This document shows, piece by piece, positions 36,124 through 48,972 of a stretch of 64,000 bases of DNA (the stretch's first letter is position 1; the number at the start of each line of letters is the position of its first letter). The translations under genes were made by a program, and so were the position numbers. The stretch comes from Calvatia gigantea (taxonomy: Eukaryota; Basidiomycota; Agaricomycetes; Agaricales; Lycoperdaceae), in contig JACAAK010000009.1 of assembly GCA_025093985.1 (NCBI GenBank), forward strand, positions 186,001 to 250,000, given 5' to 3'. Below the pieces are notes generated by a model that did not search any database, was not told the origin of the DNA, and worked only from the letters and a program-made list of their open reading frames with translations.

Positions 36124-39100
36124 TTCTCCTATCTTTTCCTTAATAAGGAAAGGGCCATACTGTTTTTGGCCTAGCTTCTTTGATGTCTGATTGGTATGGA
36201 TGTTGGTGTTCTCCAGCCATACTGCATCACCTGTTTGATAAGTCGTGATGTGGGTTTTACTGTGGTCATGTTGTTGTTTCATCTTTTCTTGATATGTTCA
36301 TAGTACTGATGTGGCATTATCTTGGGCAGCCTGAAGGTGTTGTAGGAACTCCATGGCAATGGGGTTGTTCATTGCTGGTTCATTCTTGCCCTTCCATGGG
36401 TTTCTCCCATAGTTTAGGAAGAAAGGGGTCTCTTGTGTCCCTCCGTGCTGTTTGTCATTGTACTGGAACTCTACAATGGGAAGCCACTCTGCCCAGTCAT
36501 CTTGGTCATAATTGCAGTATAGGTGGATGTATGTTTCCACTTCTCTGTTAATGCATTCTGTCTGCCCATTAGTTTGTGGGTGGTATGCTGTGGATAGGTT
36601 TCATTCTATGCCAAGCCCTTTGAATAGCTCCTTTGTGAATTCTGATGCAAATTGGGGTCCTTGGTCACTTAGCACTTTCCTTAATAGGCCATGCAGTTTC
36701 CATATTTCATTTCAATAAATCCTTGTGATGTCTTTGGATGAAACGTCTGTTGTTGTCACTATGAGTCATATCATCTTTGTGAATCAATTGACAATGACCA
36801 GTATTGTATCCTTCCCTTCTGATTCTGGCAGTGGCCCAATCATGTTGATGCTGATTTCTTCCCAAGGCCCATTCGGTATGGAGAGGGGATGAAGTGGCAA
36901 TTTGAGTGGTGCTATTCTAGCCTTGTTTCTCTGGCAGGCTTGGTACCCCCAGATGTATCTCTTCACATCTTTTCTCATTGTTGGCCACCAGTAGTCACAG
37001 TTGATTAGTTCCATCATCCTATGCTGACCTGGGTGTCCTGCGTCCAGAATATCATGATATTGTGCCAGAATTTCTTCCCATAATTTCAGGTCAGGTAGGA
37101 CATATGTGCTATTTTGTCTGTAGATAACTCTGTGGTCTTTGGTGAGCTTGGACTCCAGTTTTCTCAGTTTGGTAAGAACTGCTGTCTCATGCTAGGCCTT
37201 GTTCTGGATCCATTCCAAGAATGTTGGCTCAAGGAATAGTTTGGCTTGTAAGAGCACTGTGTCATCTGTGTTTTCTGTTTGCAGCCAGCTTTCTTGGATC
37301 ATGGTGACTAGTTTGCCTTCTTGTCCTTCTGGTATTTGGTGGATTTGGGACAGCAGGTCAGCCTTCGTGTTTGTTTTTCCAGGTACATGTTGCAGTGCAA
37401 AGTCATAGTCTTGTAAGTATAGGTACCATCAAGCTTGTCATCCATTCAGTTTTTGCAGTTCCCAGTAGTATTTTAGATTTTTGTGGTCGGTCCAGATTTC
37501 AAATTTTTCTTTGGTGTCTAGCAGGTAATGTCTCCATTCCTTCAGGGCGTGGATGATGGCTAGTAGTTCTTTGTCATATATTTCGTAGTTATGTTCTGCT
37601 GGTGATAGTATTCATGATGTGAAGGCGATTGGGTGCCATTTGACTTCCTGTAGCTGTGATAACATGCCTCTTAACACATAGTCTGATGTGTCGACTTCTA
37701 CCCTGAACTGTTCTTGTCTTTGTGGTAGGGTTAGCACAGGTTCTTCAGTAATGCACTTTTTAAGGTGATCAAAGGCTGCCTGGTGTTCTTGATTCCATTC
37801 CCATATGGTTGCTCCCTTGAGTTTGTTTAGTGGCCCTGCGATCTTGCTGAAGTTCTTGATGAAATATCAGTAGTAGTTGGCGAAGCCCAGGAATCTTTCT
37901 ACCCCTTTTGTATTTTTGGGTTCTGGCCAGTTTCGTACTAATTTGACTTTTTCTTCTTCCATTTCAATTCACTGATGTCCCACTTTGACTCCTAATATAG
38001 GGATTTCTTCTATGTTGAAGATGTATTTGGTTCGTTTGAAACACAGGTTGTACTGTGCTACGTGCTCCAGGAATTGTATTGTCCATTCTTTTAGTTGTTC
38101 CTTGGTATTGCCAGAAATGGTGAAGTCGTCCATGTAGTTTACAACATCTCCATTTTGCAAGAGATCATGGAAGATACTTGTCATCATTCTGGAGAAGGTC
38201 CCCGGTGAGTTGCTGAGTCCGAAATACATGACTGTTGGTTCAAAAAGCCCTTTGTTGGTGAGGAACACCACTTTCCATTTGTCTCCTTCCTTGATCCTGA
38301 CATTGTTATACCCCCAAATGATGTCGAGTTTATTGAAATACTTAGTCTTTCCAAGCTTGTTGATTACCTCACCAATTCTTGGTAGTGGTGTTTTGTCCTT
38401 GATTACCATGTTGTTTAATTGTCTATAGTCCTGAATTAATCTCTTAGATCCATCTTTCTTGGGGATAAAGAAGGTTGGTGCTGCATATGGGGATTTTGAT
38501 GGTCATATTCATCCTGATTCTAGGTTTTCTTTGATGAACACTTTGAGTTCATCCTGTTCTTTGACTGTTATGTTGTATGTCCCTGCACTTATCTCCTTTG
38601 GTGTGTCCTTCATTAGGGTTATTTCATGGTCCCATTTGGTTCATTCTGGGAGCTTGTTGAATGTGGTTTTGTTGAACAGATGTGTGAATGGTTGTACATA
38701 GTCTGGTAGATCTTCTGGTTTAGTCAGGTCAGGTTCATCTTCTTCTTCCCATAAATCTTCTGTAGTGGCCATGCTCCATATTTTTTCTGTGATGGGGATG
38801 TTTCAGTGGGGGAATTGACAGTTTGGTGGACACTGGGTGAACTTGATTTCTCCATTATTCCAGTCTACCTCCGGGTTATATTTGACCAGCCAGTTGTGTC
38901 CCAGGAAGACCTCTGTGTGGTCTTGTAGTTGTACAACTGACACTTCAATTCGTTCTTTGTGTCCTTGGATATCTATGTCAATTGTGGCTGTTTCCATTAC
39001 TTTGCCGCCCTGGTTTGGCATTCCGTCTGTGTTTAATACCAAGATTTGTTGTTCCAGTTTTTAGGTGGGAAGTTTTTCCTTGTCTACTAGTTTTTTGCTG

Positions 39101-39250
39101 ATGCTACTGGTTGTGCACCCTGAGTCGACAATTGTGTCCACCATTATTTCTTTTCTTGCTGTTTGTATTTTCCCTTTTAGGTTTAGTTTGCACTTTTTTC
39201 TCTGAGGAATTGTGTAGAATTTGTCTGATATCCTAGGTACAAGCTTTCTG
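36124..39250 (-). pseudogene. element B protease, RT, RNase H and integrase
   Basis: Minus strand, from right to left: protease VDSGCTTSSIS (near 39,090-39,140) and LGHNWLVKYNPEVDW; RT LPRIGEVINKLGKTKYFNKLD and NYMDDF (YMDD at about 38,130-38,142); RNase H with [16 protein letters not shown] and [10 protein letters not shown] (37,440-37,600); integrase with WWPTMRKDVKRY, SINMIGPLPESEGKD, SDQGPQF and STAYHPQTNGQTE (36,570-37,000). Many premature stops, most of them TGA (for example RIY-NEIW and GIE-NLST). It continues at 19,677 after element C. Confidence 0.85.
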
Positions 39251-40391
39251 ACTCTCGAGGCAGCACCTACTCAGAGTCTTCAGAAAAATCCTTCTTTTCT
39301 TCATTGACTTCTTCTACTCCTTGAACCTGTATTTTCTTTGGTGCAGTGCAGGCCTTTGCTATATGGCCTGTTTTCCTGCAGTTATAGCAGGTTAACCCCT
39401 TGGGCTTCTTGCAATCTTTGGCCATATGTCCGAAAATGCCGCAATTATAGCATTTAGGTTTCCCTTTGGCGTTGAAAATATGGCGTTGGCTTCCTATCTC
39501 CATTGGTTCTCCCATTCCTCTGTAGGTTGTTCCAGTGTTGGTTTTCTTATCTCCTCAGTATTCTGATGCTTCGTATCCTTGTCCTACAGTGAGGATGGCT
39601 TCTGTCCATTCTGCATAGATGTCTGGTCTGGCGCTAGGTGGGTAGTCTGTAATAGTGTGGATGATGTCTTGTCTGGCGTTTTTCTTGAGTAGGAACATTG
39701 TGTGTTTATTATCTGTTTTTACCTTGCTTTTTAGGACTTGGAATTCAATTAGGTAGTCAGCAGTGTTCTTGTTTTCTTGTTTGAACTTCTCGATTTGCCA
39801 TTCTGCTTTGCTGTTCGAGGCATTGTCAGAGAAGGTTTTCCTAAAGTCTTCAGAAAATGCTTTCTAGTCCACTGAGTCTTCTCCATCTAAGATTTGTGGG
39901 GCCTTCATTGCCACATAGGCTCCTGCTGTTCCTCCTCTCAGTCTAGCTAAGACTGCTATGGCTTTATCATCTGCTGAGACTATTTTGTTGAACTTCATGA
40001 AGAGTGTCATTGCTCTCCACCAGTCGTCGAACTTGGTGTGGGTACCATTGAAAAAACCCGGGTCAGGCACTAAGCCTTTCCCACTGGGCACTGTCATGGG
40101 TACTACTGTGTTGTCGGTCATATCAGAGTCAGTTTCTGATTCAGTTTCATCTGAGCTTGATTCATCTGATTTCTTCTGATGGACTAACTCTTCCTCTGCT
40201 AGGTCAAGTTCATTTAGAAGTTCTGATAATACTTCTTCTTCTGCTGGGTTTGCTCCGGGTTCATCGTGTGTTTCTCCAGTTGGTTCTTCAGGTACTTCAG
40301 GGTTCCCTGTTTCTTCCTCGTCTGATGTTTCAGATTCATCATCAGTGACTTTGAGATTTGGTTCTCTGTATTTGTCTGGGTTTGAGCTCAT
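39251..40391 (-). pseudogene. element B gag
   Basis: Begins MSSNPDKYREPN at 40,391, acidic N-terminus, capsid block FDDWWRAMTLFMKFNK, stop TAG at VD-KAF where D has tryptophan, a TGA at EASEY-GDKK where D has arginine (near 39,555), then two CCHC knuckles CYNCGIFGHMAKDC and CYNCRKTGHIAKAC (39,340-39,450) and a TAG end at about 39,268. Very close to the D gag, which helps to read both. Confidence 0.85.
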
Positions 40392-40471
40392 ATACTAGCT
40401 CCTGGGTAGTCTTTTGTTCAGGCCTATTTCAGCCTACTCCTTGCAAGGTGAGGTGGGGACACTTAACCAAA

Positions 40472-40779
40472 TGTTACAACCTTAGTCTGAGTTTACCTCA
40501 GGTTGCAACTTAGGCTAAGACTTGAGGGCGAGTAAGGGGAGAGGAACAAGAGATGGTTAAGTGTACTGAATACAATGGGTGTATGTACACTTAAATACAA
40601 GGAGTCATCCAGTTGAATGGACAGGGTAACTATGATGAAACGTCCAGTAGGGTAAGCATAGTAGTTAGTACAAGTCATAACTGGAGATTGCTTGGCAGGA
40701 ATAGGTGAAACAGATATACTAGCAGTATAGGAATGCAGATAGAGATGGAGTGCAATGTGATCAGTGAAAAACCATAACA
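40472..40779 (-). repeat. 5' LTR of element B
   Basis: 308 bp; the gag start lies about 80 bp inside it on the minus strand. Confidence 0.88.
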
Positions 40780-40784
40780 GCTTC

Positions 40785-42852
40785 AGACTTACATATAGGT
40801 GCAATGTTGACTTTTGGGAAGACTTGGGCAACATCTCACCCTGTCACTTTTAATTCTAAACCTCTCAAAGGGGCTGAACTTAACTATCCTGTCCATGAAA
40901 AGGAACTGTTTGCAGTTGTCTGTGCACTCACAAAGTGGCAGGCTAATCTGTGTTATGGTTTTTTACCGATCACATTGTACTCCATCCTTGTCTGCATTTC
41001 TATACTGACAGTATATCTGTTTCATCTATTCCTGTTGAGTGATCTCTGGCTATGACTTGTGTTAACTACTGTGCCAACCTGATCAGATGTTTCATGTAGT
41101 TACTCCATCCATTCAACTGGATGGTCCCCCATATTTAAGTGTACTTACATCCACTGTATTCTGTATGCTTAACCATCTCTTGTTCTCCTCCCCTTACTTG
41201 CCCTCAAGTCTTAGCCCAAAGTTGCAACCTGAGGTAAACTCAGACTAAGGTTGTAACAATCTATTGGGTATCCAGTTTACAGTAATCACTGATCACCACA
41301 CACTCAAATGTTTTGAATCACAAAAACACTTGTCCCATCACCAAGCACAGTGGATGGAAATGTTACAACAATACACCTTTGACATTGTCTATGTCAAAGG
41401 CGAGAATAATACTATTGCTGACTCCTTGTCCCACACCGAATTTTCAGAGTCTGTACAAAAGGAAGTTGATACATAATGCATAACACTGCTCAATTGGCTT
41501 GACAAACTTGAGGCCCCAGATGAGCTTGAGGTCCCAGTATGCAGCCTTTTACTGTCAGATACATCACCTTTTGCCTGTGTCAAAATGCTCTCCAACCTGC
41601 ATGTACTACCACAACTGGAGATGGTCACACCCATACTGGAAATCTCTGCAGATAATGAGCTTAGGATCTCCATTGTTAACAGGTACACCACAGACCCTTG
41701 GTGCAAGAAAGCCTTGACTGTGAAAATGGACAGTCTGGTTAAAGAAGGTGATCTCCTATATTATAAGGGATGCCTAGTCATTCCACACACAGGAAATCTG
41801 TGAGAATCCTTGGTTGGGGTTGCACACAATGTGCTCAGCCATTTTGGTTTTGACAAGATGTATAATGTAATGCAAGAGGCCTTTTATTGGCCAGGTATGT
41901 GCTCCTTTTTGGAAAACTCCTATATCCCTTCATGTGAGGAATGCCAAAGAAACAAATCTCGTACCTCATGACCAGCTGGTCCTCTACATCTCCTCCCTGT
42001 GCTAGATGGTCATTTCAAATCAGTAGCCATTGATTTTGTGGGCCCCTTGCCGAAAGAGGAAGGTTTTGACTCCATATTGACAATGATGGATTGGTTGGGT
42101 GCAGACATTTGACTTGTACCATATCAAAAAACCATCATGGCACATGACCTTGCCGAATTGTTTTTCAACAACTGGTTCTGTGAAAACAGCCTTCCTGACA
42201 AAATTGTGTCAGATCGGGACGTGTTGTTCATGTCACACTTCTGGAAACACATACATGAATTGACCAGTGTTAAGCTTAAAATGTCGACAGCTTTCCACCC
42301 AGAAATAGATGGGGCATTAGAAAGGACTAATAAGACCCTCAATCAATGTCTACGGATGTATACAAATGAGAAACAGAAGGGTTGGGTGAAAGCCCTCCCT
42401 CATATTAGATTCACTATGATGAATACAACAAATGTGTCAACGGGGTATTCAGGATTCCAGCTCAGGATGGGATACTCTCCCCAACTAATACTGCCCATCA
42501 CAAAAGAACCATCTGACACACTCGAATCACTGCTACAATTTATTGACCATATAAACCAAGACATTGCAGAGGTGACAGACAAATTACTAGAATCGAAAAT
42601 AATATAGGCACAACAAGCCAATAAACATAGAACAGAGGATTTCTCATTGTCCGTAGGTGATCATGTATGGCTTTCCACAGAGAACAGGTACAAGGAGCTT
42701 ACCAAAAATGGCAAGAAACTTGCACTTAAGCTGCTACCACGCTATGACAGTCTGTATAGGATCATGGACCTTAACATACATCACAGTACAGTGACACTGG
42801 ATATTCCAGGCCTGATCAACAAATGCAAGACCTTTCATACCTCACTCATCAA
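40785..42852 (+). pseudogene. element A RNase H and integrase
   Basis: RNase H continues from 17,978: LHIGAMLTFGKTWATSHP, ELNYPVHEKELFAVV, KWQANL, then after the solo LTR GIQFTVITDHHTLKCFES and GENNTIADSLSHTEF (41,264-41,440). Integrase: HNVLSHFGFDKMY with CEECQRNKS (HHCC finger, 41,825-41,955), D,D,E at IDFVGPLPKEE, SDRDVLF and GALERTNK (42,030-42,330). TGA stops at NL-ES, TS-PAG and ADI-LVP fit arginine positions of related elements; one TAG near 42,605. The frame is cut at 42,852 by element E in FHTSLI. Confidence 0.85.
40951..41258 (+). repeat. solo LTR of family B inside element A
   Basis: TGTTATGG...TTGTAACA, 308 bp, same family as the B LTRs but opposite in orientation. Flanks ATCTG/ATCTA are a target duplication with one change; deleting it rejoins KWQANL and LGIQFTV. 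Confidence 0.85.
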
Positions 42853-43400
42853 TGTTGAGAGAACGAGTAGACATCCCAATATAAGTTCACACTACCTAAG
42901 CGTGTAGGCGTCAGCGGTGGAGGGTAGTCGTATTCATCCGGGAGACGGTCCAGTAGGAGAGGTGCATGGTAGTGGACATAGTCCTGCTTATACTAGCGTA
43001 CTCAGAGAGTCTTGATAATGAGAGGGGAAGCGATGCTTAGAGAAGCTAGCATAGAGGTAAGAAGACATAGTGTCTTATGCCAAAAGGCATACCCGAAGGG
43101 GCCTACATACTACAATGCTACATAGGGTATATATACTAATATCCCTGGTCTGTGCACTCTAAACCCTTATACGGGTGAGGTCTAACTACCAGTAGCATAA
43201 TTGGAGCATACTGTATACGACGCATGTACTAGAAGGTTCCATGCGGAGTGAATAACTGACTACCAGAAGGGCGGTACAACTACTGCGTACGTAGTCCATG
43301 ATGGTCCGTTATTATCGACCCTCTGAAGGTAAAATACTCGAACCCCGTTTCAGCTATAAATAGACTGAACCAACGTAGTGGTACGGAGCAAGATTCAACA
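42853..43400 (-). repeat. 3' LTR of element E
   Basis: Differs from the other copy at about seven places, six of them CpG sites. Contains the CTATTTATAG promoter block. Confidence 0.88.
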
Positions 43401-44119
43401 CTCCTCCTCACTTGAAGGGGGAAGATTAACGCTTCAATCATCTAGCGGTATTGAAACCAGACTTAGACATTGGAATCTTCAACAAAAGAGCGGCAGAGCT
43501 GAACATCAAATGTTGGAGTCATCAACGATCATGCGGAATTAACCAGCTTTTGAAGGTTGGAAAAGAATTCCTGTAGCGGAGAGGAATTGATGCTAGCGTT
43601 TGCTATGATGGCCATAAAGGACGCAACGACAATTGCTTTGAGCTATCAAATATCCTTTAACTCAACTTTTTAAACTCCCGCGACTAACTCGCTGCGACTT
43701 TCGTCTAAGAGTAAGGAGTAGGAAAGCCTAAAAAGGCTCCTCCAGAAATTGTAAACAGCAATTCTTTCGAAGCGTTCAACAAGTCTGTTTTTCCGTGTAG
43801 GTGCGAAATGCAAAAACCATTTTTGCTGATGTGAAATCCAGCGTGCGATTATTGTGAGATCAGGAAAGCGGCAGTATTAAGCCAGCGTAACCAAGGCCGT
43901 CACTTTGCAGTTATGTAGATCAATCAGCCGCGGCAGTCACTCGAGCTGGCGAAGCAATGATGCTACAAGCCTTGTTCTGATTTAACTTGAACAAATTCCA
44001 AATTAATGGATTCGCAAATGGAAGTGGTCTCATGCAATTTTCCTCCAAGCAAAAGGCATTTCGGCCGATGCAGATTAAGGATTCAGTCCCAAGGAATGCA
44101 TACACACTTTTTTGTTATT

Positions 44120-44810
44120 TCCCATCAACTCCGGAAAGGAGGGTGGAACGATTAAGTCCCTTATTTGTTTTTCCATACAACTCCGAAGAGGTGGAAGGAT
44201 CTTGAAGTTGACCCTGTATATTTTTCCAGACTCTCAATTTGAGGCAGATGGATAAATTCCATGTAGATGTTTTACTGTAGACTCTCGAAGAGGCGGAAGG
44301 TTACATTCAAAACCTATGAAGTTTTTCCTCAATCTTGTAAAAGAGAGAAAGGATCGTTAGACCCTATCTTATTTTTATCTTGCGAAAGGAATAAGTTCCT
44401 GCCATATTTTTACAGTCAACTCTTGGACGAGTATGAAGGAATATGTTCCTGATTTATTTCATCCAACAACTCATAAGAGGTGGAAAGGTAAAAGCGTAAA
44501 CCTTATAATATTTTCTCCTACAACTCGTTAGAGGAGGAAGGAATAATTTCCTAATGTTATTTTTGCCTAAGACGCTCATCTTGAGACGTCGGCGGGGATA
44601 ACTCCCCATTTGTTTTATCAGCGACTCGTGAGAGGCAATAGGAACAATTGAAAGTCCTATGAATATATTTTTCCAGCGACTGTGGCAGAAAGGAATATTT
44701 CTGAACCTAATATTTTTATCCAAGTGTCTTCATATGAAGGCGGAAAGGAATATCATGTCCTTTGTGTTTTCCCCATCAACTCCGAAGAGGAGGGCTCGCA
44801 ATGATGTAGG
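44120..44810. repeat. array of about 14 hairpin repeats, period near 50 bp
   Basis: Each unit has a CTC-loop-GAG stem (for example ACTCCGAAGAGG, CTCAATTTGAG, CTTCATATGAAG), then a second stem (AGGAATAATTTCCT, GGAATATGTTCC, GGGGATAACTCCCC), then a T-rich tail (ATTTTTC). Sequence varies but pairing is kept. Confidence 0.7.
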
Positions 44811-47800
44811 AATCGGTATCATGTTGCGGCAATCGCTCGAGCCAGCTAGTTGCAAGGCCGTTAGACTTTATTGCCAAAGCGAGGTCGACGAAGTGGTTTT
44901 GGAAAATGCGGATGAAATCCAGCGTAATCGCATGAAGGCGGATTAAAGGCCTGCTCAATCAAGGATTGAAGATTCCTTCCACGTAACACGTATAGTGCTC
45001 GTCTAGTGTCATTCAAACTCTCTTCTTATCTGGTAAGCCGAAGCCCATCAGATTATTCCAGTGTATCTTCTCATCCAGTCTGCAAAAGCAGTTTTTTGTT
45101 ATCAATGCTAAGCATTTCTCATATGCGCGGATAACTGGAGAATTGAATCACAAAGGCGATGCCTTCAATCTTAGTGAAGTTCCTTTGCTGTGAAGTGCAG
45201 GATAAGGCGGTCATCGGATTTGGAGTAAGAATACTGTATCCGTTGTTCTCCTCCATGCTTTTTAGCATGTTAAGTTTCCTAATACATGTTACTCAATCAT
45301 ATCGCTTTTTAGGGCTTAGAGAGTGTTTATCATGTTACGAACCACTGCGGCGCACATCAATTAAGACGGACCGGCGAAGTGTAGCCTTTGAAAGCTTTAA
45401 TCGTATGCGGTTATTCACCAGCAATTAAGAACTTGTTTTACTGTACTCCTCCCTCAGCGACGAGTATTTTCGATTTAAATGTCAACGCACATTGTTAATG
45501 GCGGATCATTATCGATGCAATTCCAGAAATAAAAGTATTTTCTCGCAAGTTTGTTAAGCTATGCGAGGCGAAAGCTCATATGGAGGTATAACCATCACAT
45601 ATTTTTAGGATGATCTATCCGAGCTGTTGCGCTTTTCTGGTAGACGCTAGCATGAATGCGTAGTAAGTCTTATGCTTGTCTAACTCTAGTCGGTGAGTCC
45701 AAACGAGTTCTTCTTTGAAATTGAACACCTAATCCATTATAGTCTTCCTGTAGGTGACCCGCGTAATGAACAGTGCGGTCTTTCCTAGTCAGGTTCAATT
45801 GTGCAATGCGTATCAACCAGCATTTTATTCTATAACTCCTCCACAACGGTCGTTCCACATTAGTGGTGACACAGAAGTGTGGTGTGTCAAAAGCGGTAGA
45901 TATCCTGTAAAGGATGCGCATATTATGCATTAAATTGGTGATTATGTCAGCGTAAGACATAGGATATGGTGGGCGGAGATTTCTCGAATGGAAATGGAAA
46001 GGAATCAGGAGGTGATCGTGGAGTTTAATGGAATATATCCTGCGACATCTGAAGATGGCGGATAAAGAAGTATAGCCACTTCTTGCTTCGTGCAGGTTTT
46101 GCTCTCTTCTTTGCAAATGAACTGGTTACTGCTATCCAGTTGCTGAATCATGACATTTAAGGGTATATTCCCTCATCGAGTAAGGCATCCAAATGTGGAT
46201 TGTTCGTAGAACGTTAAGCCCTTCTGTGTGCCGCTTGAACTTGAAAGTTCTCGTTGATCAAACGATCGAGGTATGTTACATCCCGAATAAGCGATCATGT
46301 TTGGGCGGTCATCATGTTAACTGATGCGCCGCGAAGCCAAACCCACAGTACAGAACCAAATTAATGGTTTATCCCTTGATTTACACAATTAAGTGTCTTC
46401 CACTATAAACGCTTGGACTGGCGTGTTATGCTCTAGTCAACACTAAACTATCACTGAGACGGGTAAGACTTCCCCATTGCCATAAAGCTTTTAGGCTCTC
46501 AAAGTGTAGTGTGGATCAGTCTCTCTACATCAACTGTTGCGAAAGCATTGGGAGTAGGAGGTTTAAGTGGGTTATTCATGCCACGAATATTTGCTATTGC
46601 TCTCGTTTAGACAAACTCTCCTCCATAATCAATTGCGACATTGGCCTTTGTCAGCTATACTGTAGAGGTTTCTCTAATGAATCTTAGAGCCTCATAACTT
46701 CTTTCGAAGGAGGACAACTATCATCATGAGGTAAGAGGTCATAGAGTAGCGTCGTAATCAACGACTAGCGATTCCATCAAGTCCGAGTATCACACTCGAG
46801 GACGAGGATATTCGTATGAAGAATTCTGGATAAAGGTACTAATGCAATTTTCCTTGTGAAATAATCCAGAGTGGCAATGAAATAATGCGACATCTTGACA
46901 AGTCGTAAGAGATGAGTGGAGAAGGCATAATCATGGGAAGTTCTGTTCGATGATGTCAAATGATATAGTCTAGTAGGCGTAATGTTCAACAACCATTTAT
47001 CTCCTTGCTTATTGTTGCAAGTTCATGTACAACGATGAGATTGGGTGAACTAATACAGCTCTGCATGACTTATTGCAAAGGTGGTGACCTTAAACGATTG
47101 CCTCAAGAGTATTACACTCGAGGACATACGTTATAAGATTTTCTCGATATAGATCGGCCGCACACTAATGTGGCGCTACAAATCTTTATCCCTAATGTCA
47201 TAGACGAATGCTGGAATCTAAAAGCAGTTCAGATACTTGTCGTTCCCATAGGATTCCAGTTTCTTGCCTCAAGCCTAATGTAAAGCGGCGAGGTCTAAGA
47301 ATTAATTCTGGTGACATAGTACTGAAGCTCAACCGTTATACATTGGGAGCTATTCTGCTAATTCCTAGACATGTCATAATTTCCTTTCTCTGTAATGATG
47401 CGATTCACGAGATCCTATAAAGGATATTCTTCTCAAGTGAATAGAGCGTCATGCTCCCGCTATCATCTTCATATGATCCGCAAGGATTTCTCACTTGTTG
47501 CATAGAAAAGGATTTATAGCCAGCGCTTACATCTCACGCGGCACACCGTTATTCGTAGCATTTATCAAGGAGTATGAAGTCAAAAGTACTACCGTATATC
47601 CTTCCATTGGTATCAGGGTCAGCGACATCCGAAGATGGCGACACAAGAACTCCTCTGGCACCAAGCTCCATGAAGAGCGGTCTAAAGGATTTCTTAAGGA
47701 ATTCATCAGCGTGTTGCATCGTATGGTGCTAAACACATCCTCTTTCTCAATTATAGTTGCTAAATGGTGCGCTCGAGTCTTAATTGTGGACAGCGACTTC

Positions 47801-48972
47801 CATGAAGTCAAACTTCCTTGAAGCAATCATTGTTATCCTGTAGTTGGCGGACAAAGCATTTTAACGTGCTCGTCCATGCTCTGACTTAAAACAGGTCTTC
47901 AAACTTGGGCGCGTGGACATGCACTTAACACAAGTGAAGGAACGTTGATGCTAGAAGCAGGGCGCGATATAAAGCGACACAACTCCTCTATAAGAGAAAT
48001 AGTATATGGCGGCAATTGCTCGAGCCAGCAGCATATTTAACTATATTCTGAAGTATTTCCTGAAACGACATAATAGCAGTATTACCAGCTCATTATCCTT
48101 CTCCCCTTATTTCCCAGCTGCAAGGACGCGATTAGTGTTCTTCTCCTTGCTGTCTTCTTTGGATATTTTGCGAATGCCACAAATGCGGTGGCTCATTGCC
48201 TTAGCATGGCATAAAGCGCTTAAAGCGCATGAGCTATCCGTAGAAAGAGTAAAGCGGTAGTCGAATAGATGTGGAAGGGGTAAAGCATTAAAGCTTGAAG
48301 CGAAGGAACAAACGACGGACTTCTCAAAGATATTTTCTATATCCCAGCTTTATTTGATTAAGCGGGCCTTAGCGGCTTATAACTGCCAGCTTAAGTGAGT
48401 CAAATAGCTCAGGTATATACTCGTGGTGTGTTATTCTACTCAAGGCGGGACTTGCCCAATCGACTTGAAACACAAGAACACAAGGCTTATAATTTGCCTG
48501 ACACTGCGGTATTTATTGCGGTCACAAGGACCAGCTAATTGACCAGCAAAGTGGAGCATAGTGCTCAGCGTAGATGATACATCATACATATAGTAAATTA
48601 CTGAGGCGGATCTGAAGAGAATCCCAGAAAGCCCAAAGTGTCGTTGTTGATCAGAGAGAGAGTACCAGAACAGAGGTGGAGCAACCAAAGTGGAACAGTT
48701 CTGCTGCAACCCAGAATGGGGAGCGGACCTAAAGTGGTCGAACCAGACCGGAGATGACGGTTTGCCAGATCAAAAACCAAGAACGGGTAACAACGTGTCA
48801 GCATCATGAAGGACTGCTGTGCATAGTGCACGCGTTCACAACATGGGTCAGACAGGGTATCAAGTGGACCAAAGGCACCACTGTCTCCCAGGTTGAAAGC
48901 GACTGTAGCCTCCTCAAACTCTACCAGCATTGCTAATGCGGTCCGAGTGAGCGGCAGTCGGGGCCCATAACC

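Larger units (their letters stand above)
17979..40779 (-). mobile_element. Element B: Ty3/Gypsy with chromodomain (marY1/Tf-like), inserted in element A
   Basis: LTRs of 308 bp at both ends (TGTTAC/TGTTAT...CATAACA). Target duplication GCTTT/GCTTC (17,974-17,978 and 40,780-40,784), one copy changed by C to T. Genes read leftward from the right LTR: gag, protease, RT, RNase H, integrase, then chromodomain at 19,330-19,560. Element C interrupts pol between integrase and chromodomain. A purine tract (CAGGGGGTAT on the minus strand) adjoins the left LTR, as expected for its 3' end. Confidence 0.88.

Noticed and set aside
13346..42852. Classical RIP (CpA to TpA) as the cause of decay
   Set aside because: Stops are mostly TGA and LTR differences sit at CpG-derived sites. 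Only a few TAG or TAA at tryptophan codons (A after YLDDIII, B gag, B chromodomain) would fit CpA change.
44120..44810. CRISPR-like array
   Set aside because: Units are variable throughout, with no constant repeat and unique spacers, and this is a eukaryotic retroelement.
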